Assembly: GCA_049487715.1 (NCBI GenBank)
Contig: CP150565.1
Coordinates: 310,001 to 374,000 of the forward strand
Reading direction: 5' to 3'
Length of the DNA stretch: 64,000 bases
Source: Pycnococcus provasolii
Lineage: Eukaryota > Chlorophyta > Pseudoscourfieldiophyceae > Pseudoscourfieldiales
Part shown: piece after piece, positions 29,356 through 37,648 of the stretch
Layout: the number at the start of each line of letters is the position of its first letter
Numbering within the stretch: position 1 is the stretch's first letter
Position numbers and translations under genes: made by a program
The notes under the pieces: generated by a model
Databases searched by the model: none
The model's input: only the letters and a program-made list of their open reading frames with translations
What the model was told of the DNA's origin: nothing

Positions 29356-30621
29356 TCAAAGTTCCCCATCCCTTACAGTTTTCGTATGTCGTTTTTCCAA
29401 CTTAAGCTTACCTTTAGTGGTATGTATGGCGTCGCTCAGTGCACCCATCAAGCTGCTTTCCTTTCCACGCGGGCAAGTCACCTTGTGCACCTCGGTCTCT
29501 TCAGAGGACACATGTTTCTTGCGAGACACCTCCAAGTATCGGCAGTCCTGACCACCCTCCCAAATCATCACGCCGCCAATACCTGACTCAATCGCAAGCC
29601 GAGTCTTTGCGTGGATCGTGCTGCGCCCGTTGAATGCGATGGTGCCATCTTTTTTGTCATTCACAACATCAAGGGAATCATCCAGCGGATCGAACTTTTG
29701 CACAATATCTTCGTACGTGTGCCAGCCGCTCATGCGAAGGTCGCGGCCGTAGAAGGGCAAGCCTAGCGTCACCTTGCCGACGTGCTCCTTGCCAAAAAGT
29801 GAATTTGCCTGCGAGACGACGCGTTCTGCGAGCGACATGGGCGAGTGGCCATCCGGACCTTGCGCGTCGTATGCCATGGCGTGCATGTAGTTGACATATT
29901 CGGCAACGCCATGCTTCACCAACAGTTTCTCCTGTCTTCCGTCCGGGTAATAAGCAACGCTGATCTCCGTGAGACGAGGTACGTTGCTACTCGCGGCATC
30001 GCTGTTGTGCTTGTCGAACGCCTCGCGCGTGTCACGCACGAGTGCGGCGAGTGCGTCGTAGTCCGCCCCCACCTCTCTGTCGCTCAGGTATCCACTTCTC
30101 ATGTCGTATCCAGGATACTCCCAGTTGTAGTCGACTCCGGTCATTTTGTTCTTGACGAGTAGTTTGACGAGTGCCTTGACGAACTTCGATCGCTTCTTGC
30201 TGTTTTTTGCCATGGCTGAGAATCCCGCTGACCGTCCGTTTCCTCCAAAGCACAGGATGGCGTGTCTCTTCGCCCGTGGCGTGACGTCCGCGACACCGCT
30301 TGCGACAGCGGCGTTCGCTTTTCTCATTGCGACTTGAGCTTCTTCAAGTACCTGTTCGTTTGGCAGACGATCTTTCGCTGTGGGTAGTCCCGTTTTCGGG
30401 TCAACTTCGAGGCTGAAGAAGATGGCGTGCGTGACGTGTGTAAACAGAGCATCATAGTTGATGGATCGCGTACGCCACTCAGGCAGGTACGCGGCAACTG
30501 CTATCACTTGTGGAATATCAGCAGAATGACTCCGAGAGGCTGATGCTGATGCTGATGCTGAGACTGTGGTAGATATCAGACAAACTAATAATAGAACAAA
30601 AGCAAAAGAACACAAAGGCAA
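29356..30621 (-). CDS. Secreted GH18 (chitinase-like) protein
   Basis: About 421 residues of GH18 TIM-barrel type. The N-terminus is a signal peptide (LCSFAFVLLLVCLISTTVSA) followed by a Ser-Ala run. Key parts: VAAYLPEWRT (strand 1), HAILCFGGNG (strand 3), TGVDYNWEYPG (active-site strand 4), YMHAMAYDAQG and GLPFYGRDL. The family consensus is DGxDxDxE; here the first Asp is Thr and the third Asp is Asn, while the catalytic Glu remains. The Asn variant occurs in active family members; the Thr change may lower activity. The substrate may be chitin or another GlcNAc glycan. The 30621 end is a TTG. The nearest upstream ATG (about 30688) is in another frame, and a ~60-base intron could join it in phase, so the start is uncertain. 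Confidence 0.82.
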   Translation of the reverse strand: MPLCSFAFVLLLVCLISTTVSASASASASRSHSADIPQVIAVAAYLPEWRTRSINYDALFTHVTHAIFFSLEVDPKTGLPTAKDRLPNEQVLEEAQVAMRKANAAVASGVADVTPRAKRHAILCFGGNGRSAGFSAMAKNSKKRSKFVKALVKLLVKNKMTGVDYNWEYPGYDMRSGYLSDREVGADYDALAALVRDTREAFDKHNSDAASSNVPRLTEISVAYYPDGRQEKLLVKHGVAEYVNYMHAMAYDAQGPDGHSPMSLAERVVSQANSLFGKEHVGKVTLGLPFYGRDLRMSGWHTYEDIVQKFDPLDDSLDVVNDKKDGTIAFNGRSTIHAKTRLAIESGIGGVMIWEGGQDCRYLEVSRKKHVSSEETEVHKVTCPRGKESSLMGALSDAIHTTKGKLKLEKRHTKTVRDGEL

Positions 30622-30825
30622 ACGAATAACAACAACGTCTACGGTTATTAATAGAATACAACTCTGAAGTCTTGAGAACAGCCGTCATTGCTACTACTTT
30701 CTTCACTAATGATTAGAGCGAGGACGCAAAACGGCTTGCGTCGCATGCGCCTTGTTAAAAAAATATCTGCGCCGGGTGAACTGGAGAAGGGGGGGGGAGG
30801 GGAGCACCTGAGCAAGGGGAGGAGG

Positions 30826-30859
30826 CCTAACCCTAACCCTAACCCGAAACCCTAACCCG
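30826..30859. repeat. Interstitial telomere-type repeat, imperfect
   Basis: CCTAACCCTAACCCTAACCC followed by variant CGAAACCC and CCTAACCC units; about five copies with one variant. It lies upstream of the GH18 gene. Confidence 0.85.
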
Positions 30860-31240
30860 TTCTTCGGAAACTCTACCAACTAAGGTTACTAGGACTATCT
30901 TGACTACTGAACTGAACGTTACACCGGTACAGTAGTCCTACTAGTCTTACTACGGTAGTCCTAGGATTCGGATTCCGTTCCGAGAATTTCACATCTCCTA
31001 TGGCGTTGGATATGGGTATGGCGTAATAATCGTCGTGTCCGGCGAGAAAACTAGACAAATAAATGTGTCCAAGAATAAAAACTAGTATTATCGTTCGTGC
31101 CTTGCGCCTGAATCAATGCGCGGACAATACGACAACGGTGTGTGTGTTGTCGCGTATAAAATTCTTGAAAGTTTATTTTCGTTTTTTTATTACCTATTTA
31201 TTACCTAAAATTTCACCGAATTCTCCGTCGTGTATTGTTA

Positions 31241-31569
31241 AGGTTCGGGGTTTCTTTTTGGTTTTCTATTGGGGTTTCTTGGATTCGATTGGATTCTTTT
31301 CGATTGGCTCCCAAGGTTCGGGGTTTCTTTTTGGTTTTCTATTGGGGTTTCCCTAGGGATCCTTTTTTTTTTGGGATTCCTCTGGTTTGTTTTCTGGTTT
31401 TCTTAAGTGATAAGGTTAGATCTGGTTGTGTATGGCCTCCATTGGCCAACGCGTTTACTTCGTTTACTTTGAGAATGGTTATACATATATAGATTCCTTT
31501 TCTTTGGCTTTCTCTTCGTGAGAGCCGTTCCCTCTTGGATTCGATTGGATTCTTTTCGATTGGCTCCCA
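31241..31569. repeat. Duplicated short segments, two families
   Basis: A ~38-base T/G-rich segment beginning AGGTTCGGGGTTTC occurs at 31241-31278 and again at about 31313-31350. A second ~35-base segment (TTGGATTCGATTGGATTC onward, ending TGGCTCCCA) occurs at 31279-31313 and 31534-31569. Copies are practically identical. Confidence 0.85.
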
Positions 31570-31606
31570 TGAGCCCTCGTTATATGTTACCGTTGTAGCG
31601 GGCATG

Positions 31607-31632
31607 ACGAGAGGATGTCGACATCCTCTCGT
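31607..31632. repeat. 26-base perfect palindrome
   Basis: The half-site ACGAGAGGATGTC is followed directly by its reverse complement, giving a perfect inverted repeat with no spacer, centred on GTCGAC. It sits between duplicated segments and the retroelement remnant. Confidence 0.9.
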
Positions 31633-31823
31633 GCCGTGCTTTGCTCTTCCCTCAATCGAGGCCTCACGGTCTCGGGAGGCTCTTTCTTTCCCTTTTCTCT
31701 CTCTTAGTAACGTCATAACTTTCTTTCCTCTACTTATTCTTGTGCACGTCGCGCAACCTTAAGAACCTGTGGCGCGTCTTCTCGCGTCCTCCGCTCACGT
31801 CTTTCTACGCCTAACTGTTACGG

Positions 31824-31843
31824 TTAACCCTAACCCTAACCCT
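31824..31843. repeat. Interstitial telomere-type repeat (TTAACCC then CCCTAA)
   Basis: About three CCCTAA units directly in front of the retroelement remnant, so the two may have been inserted or repaired together. Confidence 0.8.
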
Positions 31844-31867
31844 TTTCTTTGGTTTCTTTGGGTTTTC

Positions 31868-32060
31868 TTTCCTGGCCTGGCTGGATATTATCGCCGATTC
31901 ATACCGGGCTTTGCAACAATTGCTGCGCCCCTTACTGATCTCCTGTTGAAAGATGCGCCGGCTCTTCCAACAGGATGGGGAGAGCGACACGCCCAAGCAC
32001 TCATGAATATCATGTTGCGAGGCATGGATTTCACATGCATGTCGACATTCTCCATTCGAC
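31868..32060 (+). mobile_element. Ty3/gypsy reverse transcriptase-RNase H fragment
   Basis: The plus frame reads GLAGYYRRFIPGFATIAAPL then TDLLLKD, with GERHAQALMNIMLRG further on. This is the conserved link between reverse transcriptase and RNase H in Ty3/gypsy pol proteins (consensus FLGLxxYYRRFIxxFxxIAxPL). Only ~60 residues remain, with no catalytic motifs and no LTRs recognised, so it is a dead fragment. Confidence 0.85.
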
Positions 32061-32873
32061 CGTTCCTCTTTGGACTTCACTCTTTTGAATGGCTCATGTT
32101 GCAAAGCACGATTCCTCATGCTTTGCTCCCTAGTCTTCTTAGAGGCCTCCTAGGCCTTCCCCTTTTCCTTACCTCTGCCTTTTACTTTCATTCTAGTAAC
32201 AAACCTTTTTACCTTAAGTACTCTCTTCACCTTAAGGTCTTCTACCTACTACACTAACTACTGTTAAGACAACGTCTAAGTTGTCCTGCAACATGTATGT
32301 TATGTTATGTTAGATTTATAGATAATTTAATATAATTTTTTAAGTAATAAATTAGTAATAGAAAATATTTTTGCGAGAGCAAAAAGTTTCAAGAGTGACC
32401 GGGAGCGTGCGTGCCGAGAGGTTGGATGGTCCGGATGTTGGGAAACCAAAACCCAAGCCGGACCCCAAAGGACAGGACAGGCCAGGCCAAATGCACCAAG
32501 CAACGGTGTATCCCCCAAGCTGGGTGAAAAAACAAGGGGGAGTTTGTTTGGCCCAAGGACCTTTTCACCCTCGGCCCCTCCGCCCGTTATTTGTTCGCCA
32601 TTTATTTCATGCGAAACATGTCACGCCTCCTGCATGTGTTTGTGAGTGAGTGCCCAGTGGTGGTTCGGAGTAGTGCAGCTTACTTCTTTTGCAGGCTTGT
32701 ATGGTACCTTGGCTCCTTTCGTTCATTGATTGGCTCGCTCATTGATTCGTCCTCATCAATCACTGCACACGTTGGTCGGTTGGTCCTCATCATACCTGAT
32801 AGATTGGCAGCGCGCAGGCGTTTGTTGATTGGCTCATATAAAACAGTATACCATAATAGTGGTAGTAACGAAG
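32061..32873. other. Intergenic region upstream of the Tyr-rich secreted protein
   Basis: It starts A/T-rich (32270-32370) and then has mixed composition. 'CATATAAAACAG' at about 32835 could be a TATA-type element ~40 bases before the next ATG. No gene is seen. Confidence 0.45.
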
Positions 32874-34898
32874 ATGATGACGACGAATGTCAGGAACATG
32901 CGATCGATCGTCACGGCGTCATCAGCCGTTCTGGTCGCTCTGCTTGCTGTCGTCGTAATGCTAAGTGCCGTGAGTGGTGTGAGCGCAGACAGTTCGACGA
33001 CGACGACTTATGAGACGACGAAGTACGTTGATGAATACAACTCAGGCTACTACGGTGATGAATACAACTCAGGCTACTATCCCAAGTACAAGTGGTGGGC
33101 GCCGTGGACGTGGAAGTACAGCAGCAACAAGTACAACGACAACAAGTACGACTCTGGATACGACTCTGGATACAGCAAGTACGGCTCTGGATACAGCAAG
33201 TACGACTCTGGATACAGCAAGTACGACTCTGGATACGGCTACAGCAAGTACGACTCTAAATATGGAGTTGGGCCGTACTATGGGAAGCAGTACGAGCAGG
33301 ACGAGCACTACCCGTGCGACACGTTCTACCCCAAGCCGAAGTGGTACTCGCCGTTTACATGGAAGTATCGCAAGTATGCCAAGTTTGACTACTACTCTGG
33401 TCCTTGCGAGGTAAAGAAGGAAGAACACTGTCTTCCCTTCTGGGGAAAAGATCTTCCTCACGATGCGAGTGAAGCTACTTGGTACACTGTCACTCACGCT
33501 TCTGGTGGTGGTGGGTGCCATTCAACAGAAACTCAATACTTCTATGCGAAGTCAGAAGCGCATGGCTTGACGTTCACTTTCACGAATTACTACTACAACA
33601 ATGAAAAGTGGGTATGTGCGATTGACGATATCAGCCGCAAGAGTGCAATTTGTACGATGGCTGGACACTTTGGAGGAAGCTATTCTACACCTGAAAAGTG
33701 CATCCTTACGTTTAAAACGCATCAAAAGGGTGGAAAGTGCATTCCACACCACATGGAACTCGACTGTGGGAAGCCACCGTACGTTGAAACGAGCAAATTC
33801 AGCAAGATTGACTACCGTGACATTCCCCACAAGGACATCATTCAGCAAGATCTCGAGGGTTGCACCTGCGATTCTTCCGACAACTTCCTGAGTGGTACCG
33901 CATACACTAATTGCCAGAGTGAGCCATTCGGAGGAGCGCCGATCACCCTTGACAATGTCGCGGGTGACATCAGCAGTCTTCCCGACGGCGTTCCTGCCGA
34001 CGTCACCATCACCTCGTTCCCATGCATCACTACCTCGTCCCAGATTTCGATTTTTGACTTTGGATCTGAAAGTCAAAAATCAGGACTTTTAGTTTTAGGA
34101 GTAAAACTCCTAAAACTTGAGAAAATCCGCTTCGCCAACTTGAAGACAGTGGATGATATCGACGTACGTACTACGTAGCGCTCATCATATGATGAATAAG
34201 TTTCCCTTCTTCGGCTTATTGATGCTTCTGTGCTTTGTTCTACAACAATATTATGCTGACTAACAAACCATTCACAACAACACAACAACCATTCATATCA
34301 AACAACAACAAACAACAACAATAGATCATAGGCTTGCCCGCTTTGATTAGCATCTATGCACCTCTTCTTCAGAATACCGGGGACATTGAAGTACGTATCC
34401 CTTTAAAGGGCATCGAATGTTCAAAGTTCTGATTACACAAAACTCACCATGTACTCACATCACTTAACGACGACACATATACAACACACGTCACACGGTC
34501 ACTACTCTCTAAAAATACACAGATCGAACGAAACAATCTTCTCCGGAAAATAGACTTGCCTTCGCTGTTGGTGGCAAACATCTTCGTACGTGTCACTCTC
34601 TTTTGTCTTTTTATTCGTGGTTTTTGTTTGATTTTCTTCTACAATAAATCACATCACTCACTGTATGCATGTGAAACTCACTCTTCTTCTTACAAATTCA
34701 ATGCAAACGAAACAACAGATTAATGAAAACGAGAACCTCGAGAAAATCAGCCTGCCGGAGTTTACAGGTGGTGATATTTTTATAATCGATGACAATCCAA
34801 AGCTCAAGAAGCTGTGCGCATCCAAATTTGACGGAGGAGGAGGAGGTTTCTGTGAGGTACAGTCGCCATTCAGCATGGCATGTACTGGGCTCAGTTGA
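32874..34898 (+). CDS. Secreted Tyr-rich protein with LRR-like 3' exons
   Basis: Four exons: 32874-34163, 34325-34390, 34523-34585, 34719-34898; 532 residues if the last frame ends at the TGA. The N-terminus is a signal peptide (MRSIVTASSAVLVALLAVVV). A Tyr/Lys/Gly/Asp region of SGYSKYD units (33,150-33,270) lies between two WxPxTWKY-like blocks (KWWAPWTWKY, KWYSPFTWKY). A Cys-containing globular region follows. From about residue 405 the protein becomes repeats of ~21-23 residues (LEKIRFANLKTVDDID; IIGLPALISIYAPLLQNTGD; NNLLRKIDLPSLLVANIF; NENLEKISLPEFTGGDIFII), like LRR or receptor-L-domain strands. All three introns are phase 0 with donor GTACGT; exons 2 and 3 code one repeat each. A GTACAG at 34858 could be a further donor, so more exons may follow. 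The product is probably an extracellular matrix or adhesion protein. Confidence 0.75.
34049..34117. repeat. Two adjacent perfect hairpins in coding sequence
   Basis: Hairpin 1: a 13-base stem (GATTTTTGACTTT, 34049-34061) with its complement at 34069-34081 and a 7-base loop. Hairpin 2: a 12-base stem (AGTTTTAGGAGT, 34091-34102) with its complement at 34106-34117 and loop AAA. They lie in exon 1 of the Tyr-rich protein gene, 46 bases before the first donor. Confidence 0.9.
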
Positions 34899-35261
34899 CC
34901 GGGCAATCTGCTCCTACCAGCCTACCTATGCTATTCCCGACACATACTTCCGCCGGCTATGCCCGGCTGGTGATTGCTGATGCTCGTCCGTCTATACCAT
35001 TCCATCCTTGCTTTGCGGGGGGGAAGTCGTATGGCGACGCGGGGCATCATCGTGACATGGCGTACGCGGGCCAGTCGGGAGTCACCCCAACAGTCCGCCC
35101 AACAGGCTGTCACTATCGCCAGGGAGGAGGGGAGAGGGAGAGAGAAATCGAAATCGAAATCTAAAAAAAAAATCTGATTTTTTGTCTTGTTGAATGCGAA
35201 CCACACAAATAAATATCCATCGCCCCAAAGTCTCCCTCATTCCGATCGGCTTCCCCGCATC
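34899..35261. other. Intergenic region
   Basis: It contains a G-rich stretch (about 35090-35160) with GAGA and GAAATC repeats and a short A tract. It may include further 3' exons of the upstream gene or the 5' UTR of the dioxygenase; none is demonstrable. Confidence 0.4.
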
Positions 35262-37193
35262 ATGCCCATGGCGTCCCGTCTCGCAGGGCTCGTCGATGTC
35301 TCTCAGGCTCAAGGAGGACTCGCCTCGTCGATCTCTTCTAGGGGGCTTCATCATCCATATCATCATCGTTCATGTGTTACGCGTGGGGTTACCCAGGGTC
35401 TTCGTCGTCATCGTCATCGTCATCATCCTCTTCATGGCAAGGGTAGTAGCGTCAGGCCCATAGCTTGCAGTGCCATTGATGTTAGTACCAGTAGGAGTGG
35501 TGTATCGTCTTCGTCATCCCCGCCAGCGTGGTGTGCTCCTGACCCCGATGTGAAGTTACCCCCTTGCCTCTCCGGTAACTTCGCACCCGTCGTCGGTGAT
35601 CTCACATTGCCTGAACCGCTCAAGGTGAAGTCAAAGAACGGACACAAAAATGTGGGCATACCTGCCGACCTCGACGGCGTGTACATGAGAAACGGACCCA
35701 ACTGGAGCCAAGAACCAATCTACCCCCAAAACGCTCACTGGTTTGACGGCGATGGCATGGTGCACTACGTTCGCATCGAGAACGGCGTCGCTGAGTACGG
35801 ACGCAGGTACATACGCACGAGAGGATGGGAAGAAGAACAAGCTGCAAGCAAGGCTGTGCACGTGGGAATGAAAGACCTGTGGATCATTCCCGACGTCTTC
35901 TATCCAAGGCTGGCTGCCAAAATCGCACAGGCTGTGCAACACGGCGCGCCCGACGCACCGTTCTGGGTCGTGCAAAACAAGAACGTAGCAAACAACGGAC
36001 TCGTCTACCACGCCGGACGACTGCTCGCAACTTGGGAGGCGGGCTGGGCGTACGAATTGTCGACTGACGGTGAGCTTGCGTCGCGTGGACTGTGTGACTT
36101 CAACGGCACCGCACGCGATAACTTCTTCAGACCGTGGAGAGAGAATTTCAGTGCGCACTCCAAGACGTGCCCGGTGACGGGTGAGCTCATCTACCACGGG
36201 TACTCGTTGATCGGTCCGCCTAACGTGATGCTCGGTGTCGTCGACGCAGAGACGGGGAGCATCGAACATCGCGTGACTGTTCCGACGACGCGCGCAACTT
36301 TGCAGCACGACCTTGCCATCACGGGGACGCGAACGATCATCCTCGACCAGCCTCTGGTCTTCAATCAACCACGCGCTCTGGAAAAAGGACGCCCATTCGA
36401 TTTTGACGCGAACGAGCCCATCCGATATGGCATCATTCCGCGCCGCGGAAATGCCGAAGATGTTGTGTGGATCGAGGAGCCTGCGCCGTCGACGGGCTTC
36501 GCATTCCACGTCGTGAACTGCTGGGACGATCCACAAAACGATGATCGTATCGTACTGTACACGAGCCGAATGCCCGAGACTTGTGCTTTGGGCATGGCAG
36601 AGTCGAATGCGGCGCTTTCAACGTCGGCGAACGGATCGTACGACGCTTCCGTGGGATGCAAGGATGTCGGACACCTGCATCGCACGGTTCTCGATGTCAA
36701 GACTCGCAGCGTGGTGGAGAGCGTTCGCGTTGGCGACATCCCGAGCGACTTTCCAACCATCTCGCCTCGTGTTGTGGGCCAACCAAGTCGCTACGCGTAT
36801 TCCGTCGTACCGCAGGACTCGTTCCTGAATGGCTCGGACGTGGCTGTTCATGGCGATGACGCGATTCCTCTCTTCGACAAAGTCATTAAGCACGACCTCG
36901 CATCGGGCACGGTTGCCAGCACATACAAGCTTCCTGCTGGTCGCGTGTGCGGCGACATTATCTTCAAGTCCAAGTCCGAGTGCTCTTCCGAATCTGTTGA
37001 CGTGTCGGAGAATGGCTACGTCGTTGTGCTGAGTCACGCGGTGGATGCTGACGCGTCGTTTCTCGAGGTGGTGGACGGCGCGACGCTTCAACAGGTGTGC
37101 GAGATTGAGATTCCAGTGCGCATTCCTTTTGGATTTCACTGCGCGTTTCTGCCTGCGGAGGTGCTGAGCACGTGGCGGAGTCAGTGTAAATAA
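35262..37193 (+). CDS. Carotenoid cleavage dioxygenase, probably plastid
   Basis: 643 residues from ATG 35262 (MPMASRLAGLVDVSQ), a Ser/Arg/His-rich leader like a transit peptide. The enzyme uses Fe(II) held by four His to cleave carotenoid double bonds into apocarotenoids. Fold motifs: DGVYMRNGPNW, AHWFDGDGMVH, and the four His in NFSAHSKTCP, TTRATLQHDLAI, GFAFHVVNCWDD and IPFGFHCAFLP. A second-shell Glu lies in WIEEPAPSTG. The length exceeds the ~550-600 of plant enzymes mainly through the leader. Sequence by eye does not separate the CCD1, CCD4 and NCED types. Confidence 0.9.
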   Translation: MPMASRLAGLVDVSQAQGGLASSISSRGLHHPYHHRSCVTRGVTQGLRRHRHRHHPLHGKGSSVRPIACSAIDVSTSRSGVSSSSSPPAWCAPDPDVKLPPCLSGNFAPVVGDLTLPEPLKVKSKNGHKNVGIPADLDGVYMRNGPNWSQEPIYPQNAHWFDGDGMVHYVRIENGVAEYGRRYIRTRGWEEEQAASKAVHVGMKDLWIIPDVFYPRLAAKIAQAVQHGAPDAPFWVVQNKNVANNGLVYHAGRLLATWEAGWAYELSTDGELASRGLCDFNGTARDNFFRPWRENFSAHSKTCPVTGELIYHGYSLIGPPNVMLGVVDAETGSIEHRVTVPTTRATLQHDLAITGTRTIILDQPLVFNQPRALEKGRPFDFDANEPIRYGIIPRRGNAEDVVWIEEPAPSTGFAFHVVNCWDDPQNDDRIVLYTSRMPETCALGMAESNAALSTSANGSYDASVGCKDVGHLHRTVLDVKTRSVVESVRVGDIPSDFPTISPRVVGQPSRYAYSVVPQDSFLNGSDVAVHGDDAIPLFDKVIKHDLASGTVASTYKLPAGRVCGDIIFKSKSECSSESVDVSENGYVVVLSHAVDADASFLEVVDGATLQQVCEIEIPVRIPFGFHCAFLPAEVLSTWRSQCK

Positions 37194-37648
37194 AACCATT
37201 GTTTTGTTTTGAAAAAAGGTACATACCTATAATGAATACTCTGAACAGGTGGTGTCACGAGGTACATTTTTTACTAACAAGTACAAGTGAGAAGGCCCTG
37301 CACGTCTGCACGTACGTACTTACCAACTACCACTAAGGTTAGGAAGCAATCAAGCCAATCATAGTCTAAACTTTAGGCAGTTGAGGGTGGTACAGTACGA
37401 CCTCTCAAGGGCATCCGATCATCGGGGCCATCAACTTGGCAGGCAACAAGCACGGCCGCACGAGGTGGCCGCACCCCAGACGTTTGGGTTTGGAGAAAGC
37501 ATGGATGCGAAACATAGGTCGTCAGAACCGTCAGAACCGTCAATCGGCTTGCAAGGTGCAAGGCCGTCGACGAAGAGGGTGGTATGTACGAAAGAAACGC
37601 CGTCCGTGCCTCTGTCCGTGCCCCCATTCCCAACTTTCGCACATCGGC
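37194..37648. other. Intergenic region
   Basis: 3' flank of the dioxygenase and 5' flank of the coiled-coil gene. From 37436 a frame without ATG is open into the next gene, but its composition (Arg/His/Cys-rich) is not protein-like. No gene is seen. Confidence 0.5.

Larger units (their letters stand above)
30622..31867. other. Repeat-rich gap without a clear gene
   Basis: It contains a poly-G tract near 30790, CCCTAA-type repeats at 30826-30859 and 31824-31843, duplicated T/G-rich segments (31241-31569) and a perfect palindrome (31607-31632). Frames here are short and low in complexity. This looks like a graveyard of mobile DNA leading to the Ty3/gypsy remnant. Confidence 0.55.

Noticed and set aside
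35187-35261. Upstream extension of the dioxygenase to 35187
   Set aside because: The codon there is TTG; the first ATG is 35262 and opens a transit-like leader.
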